Of a stretch of DNA of 8,735 nucleotides, positions 1 through 7,250 are shown piece after piece. The DNA comes from Candidatus Zixiibacteriota bacterium. Its GTDB lineage: Bacteria > Zixibacteria > MSB-5A5 > GN15 > JAAZOE01. The notes beneath the pieces are model-generated. The model was not told the DNA's origin. It ran no database searches and worked only from the letters and a program-made list of their open reading frames with translations. Location: positions 1 to 8,735 of the forward strand of contig JAUUYJ010000093.1 of NCBI GenBank assembly GCA_030588275.1, read 5' to 3'. Numbering within the stretch: the first letter of the stretch is position 1; every line of letters begins with the position of its first letter. A program made the translations under genes and the position numbers.

Positions 1-600
1 AGCGGTGAGAGTGCCTACTCTGACGATGAAATATACCGACGTATCGAAATGGATTTATCACGGCTTGAAAAAATCGCCAATCGATTTGGAAAAATCGGCT
101 CCCGTCCCAAGCTGGAACCGGTTGAGATCAATCAGATAACCGAAGAGGTGGTAAATTATTTTCAGGAAAGATTGCCACATGGGGGGCAGGGAGTTCGTTT
201 GGAATTCAAACCGGGTGAGGTACTGCCGGTAGCGGTTAATCATGATCTGTATGTCTGGGTTGTCGAAAATTTAATCAAAAACGGCCTTGAAGCGGTTGAT
301 GCTAAATCTGGTATCATCGAAGTGGCGACCGGCATGGCCGGGATGGGGAAAGCGGTTACCATAAGCGTATCTGATAACGGACCGGGGATTTTACGGCGTG
401 ATGCGCGCCGGATATTCAGGCCGGGATACACAACAAAAAAACGAGGTTGGGGGTTGGGGCTCTCGTTGGCCCGAAGAATCATCCATGATTACCACAAGGG
501 AAGCATCGTTCTGCAAAAAGGAGATCACCTCGGCGGAGCCGCCTTTGTTATTTTCCTGCCTGCTCTAACCGTGACGAACAACGATAAGGTAAGCTCTTAA
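1..600 (+). CDS. Sensor histidine kinase, C-terminal part (5' end outside window)
   Basis: The reading frame is open from base 1; the ATG at 49 is an internal methionine, not the start. What remains is the end of the dimerisation helix pair (helix rich in Arg/Glu/Leu, ending in an RFGKIGSRPKLEPV stretch like that of NtrY-type kinases) and a complete ATP-binding HATPase_c domain. The N box (ENLIKNGLEAV, from base 265), G1 box (DNGPGI, 373-390), F box (IFRPGYTTK) and G2 box (GWGLGL, 445-462) are all intact, so the catalytic domain should bind ATP. The phosphoacceptor histidine and any sensor or membrane region lie upstream of the window. The stop codon TAA (598-600) directly abuts the ATG of the PorX-like regulator. 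This kinase is therefore the obvious candidate to phosphorylate it, perhaps in the role PorY plays for PorX; that pairing is inferred from position only. Confidence 0.95.
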   Translation, partial: SGESAYSDDEIYRRIEMDLSRLEKIANRFGKIGSRPKLEPVEINQITEEVVNYFQERLPHGGQGVRLEFKPGEVLPVAVNHDLYVWVVENLIKNGLEAVDAKSGIIEVATGMAGMGKAVTISVSDNGPGILRRDARRIFRPGYTTKKRGWGLGLSLARRIIHDYHKGSIVLQKGDHLGGAAFVIFLPALTVTNNDKVSS

Positions 601-2169
601 ATGAAGAAACAAGCGCACAGAATTATTTGGGTTGATGATGAGATTGATATGCTGGCGGCCCACATATCTTTTCTTGAGCAAAAAGGGTTTTCCGTAACCG
701 CCTGCTCCTCAGGTGAAGATGCTATCGAAGCGATCAAAACCTCGGAGTATGATCTGGTCTTACTGGACGAGATGATGCCGGGGATGGGTGGGCTGGAAAC
801 GCTTGAATCGATCAAGGAGATCCGTTCCCATCTACCGGTGGTGATGGTAACCAAGTCGGAAGAAGAATCTCTGATGGAGGATGCCCTGGGGAAAAAAATT
901 GATGACTATTTGACCAAGCCGGTTAATCCATCGCAGGTTCTGATGGTTATCAAAAAGCACCTTCAACAGAATAAAATCGTCACCGGCCAGTTGGGGCGAA
1001 GGTACATCGCCGACATCAACCGGATGAATATGGCTATCGGTTCGGCTAACAAATGGAGCGATTGGGTTGATGCTTATCGTCTTCTATGTGAGTGGGATTT
1101 GGAACTAAGCCGCTACCATGACGACGCCTTACTCGATACCCAACGGGGGATGCGTAAAGACTGGGACCTGCAATTTGCTCGCTATTACGAAAAGAATTAC
1201 GAAAAGTGGGTTAATTCCGATCCCAGCAAAAGGCCTCCATTATCATGCGACATCCTTGATCGGGTTGTCAAGCCGCGTTTGATTGATGGGCAACAGGTTG
1301 TTTTTATTGTCATCGATTGTATGCGTCTTGATCTGTGGATGATGCTTGAAGATCTTCTGTCCGATATGTATCATTTCGAGCATGAGTATTACTTTTCAAT
1401 TATTCCATCGGCAACCCCTTTTGCCCGCAATGCGATTTTTTCAGGACTGTTTCCCAACGAAGTGTCCAAGCTGTTTCCTGATGACTGGAAAGCTTACCCG
1501 GATGATGAAATCTCGCGCAATCGACGCGAAGGGGAACTGATCAAAGGATGGGTCGAGAGGAATAAAATTAATCTCAAGAATGGCTCTCAGTATCTCAAAA
1601 TCCTGAACGCTCGCGCCAGTCAGGGCTTACCCAAGAAGATCGAAAGCTTTTTGTCCTCGCAATTGGTTTCTCTGGTTGTAAATTTTGTTGATGTGCTGAC
1701 GCATGGTCGTTCATCCAATGTTCTTCTCAAGGAGATTGTCCCGGACGAAGCGGCCTTTCGTGGATTGATGCGAACCTGGTTTGAGCATTCTACCTTGTAC
1801 GATACGATGCGGATGCTGGCCAAAAAGGATGTCACCGTCGTCATAACCAGCGATCATGGATCGACGTTGTGCCAAAGGGGGACGATTGCGCACGGCAAAA
1901 AAGATACCTCGACAAACCTGAGATATAAATATGGTGACAACCTCAACTGCAATCCCAAAGAGGCGATCCTGATTAAAAACCCGGATCGTTACAAGCTCCC
2001 CACTTTTACTATGGGAACGACCTACATTATTGCTCGCGAAGATTTCTATTTTGTCTATCCGAACAAATACAACGAATACCAACGACAGTTTCAGAACAGC
2101 TTCCAGCATGGCGGAATATCGATGGATGAAATCATCTTGCCGGTGGCGATTCTGCGCCCTAAAAGATAA
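601..2169 (+). CDS. porX: PorX-like response regulator: receiver domain plus PglZ (alkaline phosphatase superfamily) output domain
   Basis: A 522-residue protein, close to the usual PorX length. Residues 5-122 form a CheY-like receiver with acidic pocket D12/D13, phosphoacceptor D56 (LLDEMMPG), T84 and K106 (TKP). A helical linker (about 123-215) leads to a PglZ/alkaline-phosphatase-like domain. There, D239 and D244 (VIDCMRLD), T272 (PSATPFARN, candidate nucleophile), D364 and H368 (VDVLTHG), D418/H419 (TSDHGS) and H503 (FQHGG) fit the metal and catalytic set of that superfamily. In Bacteroidota, PorX pairs with the kinase PorY and controls type IX secretion and gliding; its output domain is reported to be a zinc-dependent phosphodiesterase acting on oligonucleotides. 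There is no DNA-binding domain. An AAGG at 586-589 may serve as a distant ribosome binding site. The gene follows a kinase directly and precedes tsaE by one base. No type IX secretion genes are visible here, so its target is unknown. Family assignment is strong; the symbol rests on architecture and motifs. Confidence 0.88.
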   Translation: MKKQAHRIIWVDDEIDMLAAHISFLEQKGFSVTACSSGEDAIEAIKTSEYDLVLLDEMMPGMGGLETLESIKEIRSHLPVVMVTKSEEESLMEDALGKKIDDYLTKPVNPSQVLMVIKKHLQQNKIVTGQLGRRYIADINRMNMAIGSANKWSDWVDAYRLLCEWDLELSRYHDDALLDTQRGMRKDWDLQFARYYEKNYEKWVNSDPSKRPPLSCDILDRVVKPRLIDGQQVVFIVIDCMRLDLWMMLEDLLSDMYHFEHEYYFSIIPSATPFARNAIFSGLFPNEVSKLFPDDWKAYPDDEISRNRREGELIKGWVERNKINLKNGSQYLKILNARASQGLPKKIESFLSSQLVSLVVNFVDVLTHGRSSNVLLKEIVPDEAAFRGLMRTWFEHSTLYDTMRMLAKKDVTVVITSDHGSTLCQRGTIAHGKKDTSTNLRYKYGDNLNCNPKEAILIKNPDRYKLPTFTMGTTYIIAREDFYFVYPNKYNEYQRQFQNSFQHGGISMDEIILPVAILRPKR

Positions 2170-2170
2170 C

Positions 2171-2617
2171 ATGGTTGATCTGATTTTTGACAAAGAGATA
2201 ATAAGCGGTTCGCTTGAAGAGACCGAATCGTTGGCCGCTCAGTTTCTTAAGCATATCTCACCCTCGGCGATTGTCGGACTGTACGGACCGCTTGGGGCCG
2301 GCAAAACAACTCTGGTTCGATTTATTGCATCCCCAGCCGGGGTTGATCCGGACGATGTCAGCTCTCCAACATTTACTTTGATAAACGAGTACCTTGATGG
2401 GAGTGTACCGATCTACCATTTCGATCTGTATCGCCTGGCCGACCCGTCTGAAATGTACGGCATCGGAGCGGAGGAGTATTTTTCCAGAACGGGTATTACT
2501 TTGATCGAATGGGCCGAAAACGGAGGACGGTATATTCCGGCCAACCGCTTTGAAATCCACCTCGATATCGTTGATCAACAAAAACGGCGCATCAAATTTA
2601 TCAGGAGAATCGGATGA
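2171..2617 (+). CDS. tsaE: tRNA threonylcarbamoyladenosine (t6A) biosynthesis ATPase TsaE
   Basis: A 148-residue P-loop ATPase, the normal TsaE length. TsaE binds the TsaB-TsaD complex and its ATP hydrolysis allows turnover in transfer of threonylcarbamoyl to A37 of ANN-decoding tRNAs. Visible are Walker A GPLGAGKTT (residues 39-47), SSPTFTL (64-70), HFDLYRL (83-89) and LIEWAE (111-116), all family signatures. The helix after the P-loop reads RFIASPAGV where most TsaE proteins have a glycine/leucine-rich RGxAxxLG pattern, a mild deviation. The frame stays open upstream to a TTG at 2030 inside the PorX gene, but ATG 2171 gives the family-like N-terminus (hydrophobic strand, then SLEETESLA) and begins one base after the PorX stop. 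No strong ribosome binding site is visible, so translation may be coupled to the upstream gene. The stop overlaps the tsaB start in an ATGA. Confidence 0.95.
   Translation: MVDLIFDKEIISGSLEETESLAAQFLKHISPSAIVGLYGPLGAGKTTLVRFIASPAGVDPDDVSSPTFTLINEYLDGSVPIYHFDLYRLADPSEMYGIGAEEYFSRTGITLIEWAENGGRYIPANRFEIHLDIVDQQKRRIKFIRRIG
2603..2607 (+). promoter_or_regulatory. Ribosome binding site for tsaB
   Basis: AGGAG lies six bases before the tsaB ATG (2614) and inside the last codons of tsaE. It supports the start that produces the four-base ATGA overlap. Confidence 0.7.
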
Positions 2618-3273
2618 TAACCTTAGGGATTGACAGCTCGACCGACATTTTGGCAATTGGTCTGGCCGATTCGAATATAATTCTGGGTGAAATGAAATCT
2701 GAAGCTCTGCGTGACCATGCTTCACGTATCATGCCGATGATTGATAATCTGCTGACCGAATGCGGACTTGATAAAAATCAATTGGAGGGGCTTGTCATAT
2801 CGATCGGCCCTGGCTCGTTCACCGGACTCAGGATCGGAATGGCTGTTGCCAAAGGGGCGGCGTTAAGCAGGAACCTGCCGCTATTGGGGATATCAACTTT
2901 CGAGTTGGTTTGTCAGCGGGTCCAAAAACGGTATGACAGATTTGGGCTTGTTTCGGTTTCAAGGCGGGGTGAGTTTTATATCTATCAGTCAGACTCCGAC
3001 AGCTTTGAAAAAGAGAAAATGAGTTTAGTTAGCGATTCCGGGTTGATCAAAATATCCGCCGATCTGACGCTCGGGGTTATCGGTCGCAAGCCGGAAAATT
3101 GGGATCAGATCGCACCGCTGAAGATTGACGAAGAACTTCTCACCGTTTCGGGTGGGGAAATTGCTTTATTGGGGAGTGGGCGGTTGGCACAAGGTGAGCG
3201 GGACGACCCGGCGACTCTGGAGCCTTGGTATCTGGCCTTATCTCAAGCTGAGATTAATTTTGGCCGCCAATGA
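2614..3273 (+). CDS. tsaB: t6A biosynthesis protein TsaB (ASKHA fold, partner of TsaD)
   Basis: A 219-residue protein, typical for TsaB. It begins with the family-typical strand MITLGIDSSTDILAIGL, carries the hallmark GPGSFTGLRIG (residues 65-75) and ends with the common LEPWYLA...AE tail. TsaB is a catalytically inactive paralogue of TsaD that scaffolds the TsaB-TsaD-TsaE complex for t6A37 formation. The start is supported by a good AGGAG site and a four-base overlap with tsaE. The middle (about residues 105-160) is less conserved, as usual for the family. No TsaD or TsaC gene is in the window, so the rest of the pathway must be encoded elsewhere. The 3' end probably overlaps the start of rimI. 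Confidence 0.95.
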   Translation: MITLGIDSSTDILAIGLADSNIILGEMKSEALRDHASRIMPMIDNLLTECGLDKNQLEGLVISIGPGSFTGLRIGMAVAKGAALSRNLPLLGISTFELVCQRVQKRYDRFGLVSVSRRGEFYIYQSDSDSFEKEKMSLVSDSGLIKISADLTLGVIGRKPENWDQIAPLKIDEELLTVSGGEIALLGSGRLAQGERDDPATLEPWYLALSQAEINFGRQ

Positions 3274-3739
3274 TTTCTACATCAGGGGGATGACCGAAGG
3301 CGATCTACCAGCTGTAATGATCCTGGAAGAGGATCTGTTTACCGATCCCTGGCCAGAGTCGGTCTTTCTGGAAGATATCGCATCCTCATTCAGCCATCCG
3401 CAGGTGGCGGAGTTGGATGGTCAATTGGTGGGGTATGCAATTCTTTGGGTAGGGGTTGAGGAGGGGCATCTGACCAATATAGCGGTCAGCCAAAAATTCC
3501 AGCGGAAATCTATTGCCAAGCGGCTTTTATCATTTATCTTAGGGCTTGCGACTGATCTCAAGCTGAGACAGGTTTTTCTCGAAGTGAGGCCATCTAATGA
3601 AGCGGCCATAAAGCTTTACGAGAATTTTGATTTTGACCAGCTTGACGTGCGGAAAAATTATTACAGAAATCCGCCCGAAGATTGTGTCGTTATGCGCCAC
3701 ATGATCGCAAGTGGAAACAGCGGAAGAGAAGGCGAATAA
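3260..3739 (+). CDS. rimI: RimI-type GNAT N-alpha-acetyltransferase (ribosomal protein bS18-alanine acetyltransferase family)
   Basis: A single-domain GNAT acetyltransferase that transfers acetyl from acetyl-CoA to a protein N-terminus, classically bS18. Matches to RimI include the first strand (FYIRGMTEGDL), the DPWPESVF segment near residue 30, LTNIAV, LEVRPSNEAAIKLYENF (E108 and Y120 fit the catalytic Glu and Tyr of E. coli RimI) and RKNYY near residue 131. The start is uncertain. The first ATG in frame (3290) would cut off the first strand, so I chose TTG 3260, giving 159 residues and a 14-base overlap with tsaB; CTG 3248 or ATT 3257 are alternatives, and no clear ribosome binding site settles it. 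Two oddities: the acetyl-CoA pyrophosphate loop reads QRKSIA (81-86) where RxxGxG/A is expected, and the usual LGF after the LYE motif is FDF. Position after tsaB is standard for rimI. Confidence 0.9.
   Translation: MAANDFYIRGMTEGDLPAVMILEEDLFTDPWPESVFLEDIASSFSHPQVAELDGQLVGYAILWVGVEEGHLTNIAVSQKFQRKSIAKRLLSFILGLATDLKLRQVFLEVRPSNEAAIKLYENFDFDQLDVRKNYYRNPPEDCVVMRHMIASGNSGREGE
3729..3732 (+). promoter_or_regulatory. Ribosome binding site for accD
   Basis: AAGG in a purine-rich AGAGAAGG context lies eight bases upstream of ATG 3741. It favours that start over the in-frame GTG at 3711, which would add ten residues atypical of AccD. Confidence 0.6.
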
Positions 3740-3740
3740 T

Positions 3741-4601
3741 ATGGATTGGTTTAGAAAAACGAAAGCCGGGCTGGTCAGCCAGCAGAAAAAAGAGATCCCC
3801 GATGGCCTCTGGACCAAATGTAAAGGGTGTTCGGAAGTAATCTATTCGCGCATTCTGGAAGAGTCGCTGTGGGTCTGCCCCTCATGCAACTACCACTTTC
3901 GCATCAACGCCAATAAAATTATCAAACTTCTGTTGGATGATGGCCAACTGGAACGGTACGATGAGAATCTCAGTTCCCTCGATCCGCTGAAATTTCGTGA
4001 TTCAAAGAAATATACCGACCGGATCGTTGCCTCCCAGAAAAAAACCGGCGACCTTGATGCGGTCATCTGCGGGCTTGGTTCGATAGATACGGTGCCGGTA
4101 TCGATAGCGGTGATGAATTTTGATTTTATGGGTGGCTCGATGGGATCGGTCGTTGGGGAAAAAATCGCTCGGGCAATTGAGCGGTCGATTGATCGGGAAA
4201 TCCCTTTGGTTATTGTCTCTTGTAGTGGCGGGGCCCGGATGCAGGAGGGGATACTGTCTCTGATGCAGATGGCTAAAACATCCGCGTTGTTGGCAGTTCT
4301 GGCCAAGAAAAAAATAACTTATATCTCTGTTTTGACCAACCCGACCACCGCCGGAGTGATGGCTTCTTATGCTTCGTTGGGTGATATTATCATTGCCGAA
4401 CCCAAGGCTCTTTTGGGGTTTGCCGGTCCGCGGGTAATTCAACAAACGATTGGTCAGGATTTGCCGGAGGGATTTCAATCATCAGAATTTTTTCAGGAGC
4501 ATGGTTTTCTTGATGTGATCTCTGAGCGGAAAGATTTGCGCAAAAATATCAGCCTCTGCCTTCATTATACCTATACTCCGCCAAAATCGTTGGGGAATTA
4601 A
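3741..4601 (+). CDS. accD: Acetyl-CoA carboxylase carboxyltransferase beta subunit
   Basis: A 286-residue AccD, normal in length, starting with the typical MDWFRKTKAG. AccD and AccA form the carboxyltransferase that moves CO2 from biotin on AccB to acetyl-CoA, giving malonyl-CoA, the committed step of fatty acid synthesis. The N-terminal zinc ribbon has C27/C30 and C46/C49. The crotonase-like core shows MGGSMGSVVGEK (near residue 131), the oxyanion-loop motif CSGGARMQEG (161-170), LTNPTTAGVMAS and GFAGPRVIQQTIGQ (from residue 226), then the EHGFLD segment near the end. Nothing is missing. AccA is not adjacent, so the subunit is not fused or paired here. It begins one base after the rimI stop and lies 16 bases before folC; the accD-folC pair is widespread in bacteria. 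Confidence 0.97.
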   Translation: MDWFRKTKAGLVSQQKKEIPDGLWTKCKGCSEVIYSRILEESLWVCPSCNYHFRINANKIIKLLLDDGQLERYDENLSSLDPLKFRDSKKYTDRIVASQKKTGDLDAVICGLGSIDTVPVSIAVMNFDFMGGSMGSVVGEKIARAIERSIDREIPLVIVSCSGGARMQEGILSLMQMAKTSALLAVLAKKKITYISVLTNPTTAGVMASYASLGDIIIAEPKALLGFAGPRVIQQTIGQDLPEGFQSSEFFQEHGFLDVISERKDLRKNISLCLHYTYTPPKSLGN

Positions 4602-4617
4602 CGCCTCGTTACCAAGC

Positions 4618-5907
4618 ATGGCCTCAGATCGTTATCAATCCGGGCTGAAATTTATTTACAATCGCCAGCATTTTGGGATAAAACTTGGTCTCCACAATAT
4701 CTCGCGACTGTGTGCCTGGCTGGGGCAACCGCAGGAAAATTTCGGCTCAATTCATATTGCCGGAACCAATGGGAAAGGCTCAACCGCCAGTTCCATCGCT
4801 CAGATATTGATGCACAGCGGCTACCGGGTAGGGATTTTGACCTCACCCCATCTGGCCGATTTTCGTGAACGGATTCGGGTCGATAACAAAAAAATAACTC
4901 CCCAAGAGATCTCCCTGTTTGTCGAGCGTCACAAAAAAATAATCATAAAATCTCAGGCAACCTTTTTTGAGGTTACCACCGCGCTGGCCTTCTGGTATTT
5001 CGCCCGCAAAAAAGTTAATTTTGCTATCCTCGAAACCGGTCTGGGGGGACGCCTCGACGCCACCAATATTGTAACTCCATTGGTCTCGGTCATTACCAAT
5101 ATCTCACTTGAACATACCAATCTTCTGGGCAAGACAGTTTACAAGATTGCTGGTGAAAAAGGGGGGATCATCAAGCGGTCGGTTCCGCTGATCGCCGGGA
5201 TCGAAAAAAACTCCGGCCCGGCCGCCCAACGGTTCAAAGAAATTTGCCGTGAGAAAAAATCTCAGATAACCTGGCTTGATTCCAAAAAATATAATTATCA
5301 ATGTGTCGGTGGAAAAGATTACTTGAATGTTACCGGAGGAGAGTTGGCCGGGTTCAATTCTGAGATCGGCCTGGCCGGACGGCATCAGGCAGAAAATGGA
5401 TATGTCGCTTGTCTGACCGCTTGGGAGTTGAAAAAACAGGGATTCAAAATCACCAAGAAAACGATGACCCGCGGGCTGGCCGCAAACCATTGGCCGGGAC
5501 GCTTTATGACGATCCGACAAAATCCTCGGATTATAATTGACGTTGCTCATAATCGGGAAGGTTTTAAAACTCTTAGCGAAACGCTTCAAAGCCATTACCC
5601 AGGAGAAAAATTCCATTTTTTAATTGGGATGGTGGAAAAGAAGAAAGGTCCGCAATGCCTTGAGATGATCGCCCCGTTGGCTGAGTCAATCTCGCTGGTC
5701 CCGCTAAAAACGTTCCGATCTGATGATCCATATTTCCTAATCTCCCGTCTGGACCTCAAAAAAATCTCGGTCAGGCTCTATTCCAGCGCCCCGAACGGGC
5801 TCAATGACCTTTTGGAAAATTGCCGCCGATCCGATATATTGGTTATAGCTGGTTCCCATTTTATAATCGGTGAACTGGCTCCAATATTAAAACGGGATGG
5901 CTTTTGA
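4618..5907 (+). CDS. folC: Folylpolyglutamate synthase / dihydrofolate synthase (Mur ligase family)
   Basis: A 429-residue FolC, the usual length. It adds glutamate to dihydropteroate and/or to reduced folates using ATP. The N-terminus (YNRQHFGIKLGL) is typical and fixes ATG 4618 as the start, although no clear ribosome binding site precedes it. The Mur-ligase P-loop is AGTNGKGS (48-55). Other family motifs are TSPHL (75-79), RERIRV, ETGLGGRLDATN (139-150), ITNISLEH (159-166; Glu where Asp is common), AGEKGGIIK with candidate carbamylated lysine K181, PGRF, and DVAHN (308-312; DGAHN is the commoner form). The C-terminal domain ends with a GSHFIIGE segment resembling the usual GSLYL. Whether it has both synthase activities cannot be told from motifs alone. 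The stop overlaps the probable TTG start of the next gene. Confidence 0.97.
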   Translation: MASDRYQSGLKFIYNRQHFGIKLGLHNISRLCAWLGQPQENFGSIHIAGTNGKGSTASSIAQILMHSGYRVGILTSPHLADFRERIRVDNKKITPQEISLFVERHKKIIIKSQATFFEVTTALAFWYFARKKVNFAILETGLGGRLDATNIVTPLVSVITNISLEHTNLLGKTVYKIAGEKGGIIKRSVPLIAGIEKNSGPAAQRFKEICREKKSQITWLDSKKYNYQCVGGKDYLNVTGGELAGFNSEIGLAGRHQAENGYVACLTAWELKKQGFKITKKTMTRGLAANHWPGRFMTIRQNPRIIIDVAHNREGFKTLSETLQSHYPGEKFHFLIGMVEKKKGPQCLEMIAPLAESISLVPLKTFRSDDPYFLISRLDLKKISVRLYSSAPNGLNDLLENCRRSDILVIAGSHFIIGELAPILKRDGF

Positions 5908-7238
5908 AACGGGATAGCAATGCCAAGAAGAGGGCGCGGCAGGCGGTCGAAATGCTGGGATCGACGATTGATGTAAAAATCAGCGAGTTGACCAAAAGCA
6001 ATCGCCAATTGCGTCGCAAAATATTTGACCTCCATACGATTTTTGAAATCACCCGCGATTTTAACTCAGTCCTGAATTACGAAACCCTGGTTGATTCGTT
6101 TCTGCTGACATCGTTGGGACAGGTAGGTGCTTCCCGGGCCGCCTTGTATTTGCCCACCACAAGTCTGGCTGATCATTTTTCGGTGGCAATTGTCAAGGGG
6201 ATATCAGATGACCCTCCGGATGGTAAGATTTCGATTGTCTCCCCCCTGAGTGAGCACCTTCATGCCCAGAGTCGGCCCCTTTTGATTGCCGAATTAAGGC
6301 AAATCTTTCCGGAATCAGATGAACTTACGACCTTAAGCGTTGCCGAAGATGGCATAATTATTCCATTAATTTTTAAGGAGAAATTGAAAGGTTTTTTGGC
6401 TATCGGAGGAAAGGTTACATCCCCCGGATTCGTCGGCGAGGATATGGAGTTTTTGTCGGTTCTGGCCAATCAATTTATTGTCGCATTGGAAAATGCCCGT
6501 CTATACGAGTCGGAAAAAAATGTATTAAAAGAGCTCCGGTTGGCTCAAAAGCAGTTGGTTCAGACCGAACGTGCTGCCGCCATTGGCGAACTTTCGGCCA
6601 AAATTGCCCACGAGGTCAACAACCCTTTGAGTATCATCACCAACTATCTGACCTTGTGTCGCAGAAATCTGACCGACCCGGTCAAGACGGTTGAGTATCT
6701 TGAGATAACCCAAAATGAAATTGTCCGCATTGCCCGAATTGTCAGGCAGTTAATGGAGTTCAATACGCCCCATGAAAGTGCCAAGGAGCGGCTTGATGTT
6801 CGAGATATTGTTGACGAGATCGTATCTCTGGTTGAATGGCAGATGGCCGACAGTAAAATAGAAATAACACGAGAATACCAGTCTGATCTGTCTCCGGTCA
6901 TCGGCTCCGCCGAACAGCTAAAGCAGGTTTTTCTGAACCTCCTGATCAATGCCAAAGAGGCAATGCCGGATGGCGGACAGCTTCATATTAATGCTGAAAA
7001 GAGGGAAGAGAAGGTGGTCGTTATTTTTTGCGATACCGGACCGGGAATCCCCCTCGAGCATTTATCCAAAATTTTTGAGCCATTTTTTACCACCCGAGGT
7101 GATAATTCCGGAACCGGATTGGGGTTGTCGGTCTGCTTTGGGATCATTGCCGAACATGGCGGGAAAATTACCGCCGGTAACAACAAAGTGGGCGGAGCCT
7201 GTTTTGAAGTTCTGCTTCCTGCCGATAAGGGAGAGTAA
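5904..7238 (+). CDS. Soluble GAF-domain sensor histidine kinase
   Basis: A 444-residue kinase with no signal peptide or membrane segment, so it should act in the cytoplasm. Order: basic, helical N-terminus (1-45, probable coiled coil); GAF domain (about 43-200) with no recognisable cofactor-binding motif; linker helix (201-222); HisKA with H236 in AHEVNNPL; HATPase_c with N345/N349 in the N box, D377 in DTGPGI, an FEPFFTT F box, and GTGLGLS (403-409). All catalytic boxes are intact. The start is taken as TTG 5904, overlapping the folC stop as TTGA, with GGGATGG at 5894-5900 as a possible ribosome binding site. ATG 5952 is an alternative that would remove 16 mostly charged residues. The next gene encodes a receiver protein, its likely phosphotransfer partner. 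The signal sensed by the GAF domain is unknown. Confidence 0.93.
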   Translation: MKRDSNAKKRARQAVEMLGSTIDVKISELTKSNRQLRRKIFDLHTIFEITRDFNSVLNYETLVDSFLLTSLGQVGASRAALYLPTTSLADHFSVAIVKGISDDPPDGKISIVSPLSEHLHAQSRPLLIAELRQIFPESDELTTLSVAEDGIIIPLIFKEKLKGFLAIGGKVTSPGFVGEDMEFLSVLANQFIVALENARLYESEKNVLKELRLAQKQLVQTERAAAIGELSAKIAHEVNNPLSIITNYLTLCRRNLTDPVKTVEYLEITQNEIVRIARIVRQLMEFNTPHESAKERLDVRDIVDEIVSLVEWQMADSKIEITREYQSDLSPVIGSAEQLKQVFLNLLINAKEAMPDGGQLHINAEKREEKVVVIFCDTGPGIPLEHLSKIFEPFFTTRGDNSGTGLGLSVCFGIIAEHGGKITAGNNKVGGACFEVLLPADKGE

Positions 7239-7242
7239 GGAG
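7237..7242 (+). promoter_or_regulatory. Ribosome binding site for the receiver-GAF gene
   Basis: AAGGAG begins within the stop codon of the upstream kinase, eight bases before ATG 7251. It is the best Shine-Dalgarno match I noticed in the window and fixes the start of the last gene. Confidence 0.8.
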
Positions 7243-7250
7243 TTTCGGTT

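Noticed and set aside
892..898. Run of seven A in the PorX-like gene (similar runs at 435, 4038, 4933 and 5204) as a possible slippage or frameshift site
   Set aside because: Each run sits inside a frame that continues with conserved motifs on both sides, there is no alternative-frame domain nearby, and the phasing at 892 is not the classical slippery heptamer.
1711..2193. A 160-codon open frame on the minus strand opposite the PorX-like gene
   Set aside because: It lies wholly opposite conserved coding sequence and its translation shows no recognisable domain; it is a shadow of the + strand gene.
4002..4478. A 158-codon minus-strand frame opposite accD
   Set aside because: The translation is rich in His, Asn and Arg with no domain pattern, as expected of antisense to a conserved gene.
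4602..4617. The 16-base gap between accD and folC as a possible promoter or terminator
   Set aside because: It is too short for a promoter, has no inverted repeat or T-run, and lacks even a clear ribosome binding site.
5104..5616. A 170-codon minus-strand open frame opposite folC
   Set aside because: The + strand holds an unmistakable FolC with all motifs here, and the antisense translation looks like low-information reverse-complement sequence.
5952..6020. Shared LGSTI motif in the GAF kinase (residues 18-22) and in the receiver-GAF protein (residues 174-178), suggesting a recent duplication
   Set aside because: The surrounding residues do not align and the motif sits in different domain contexts (N-terminal helix versus GAF entry), so chance is the simpler explanation.
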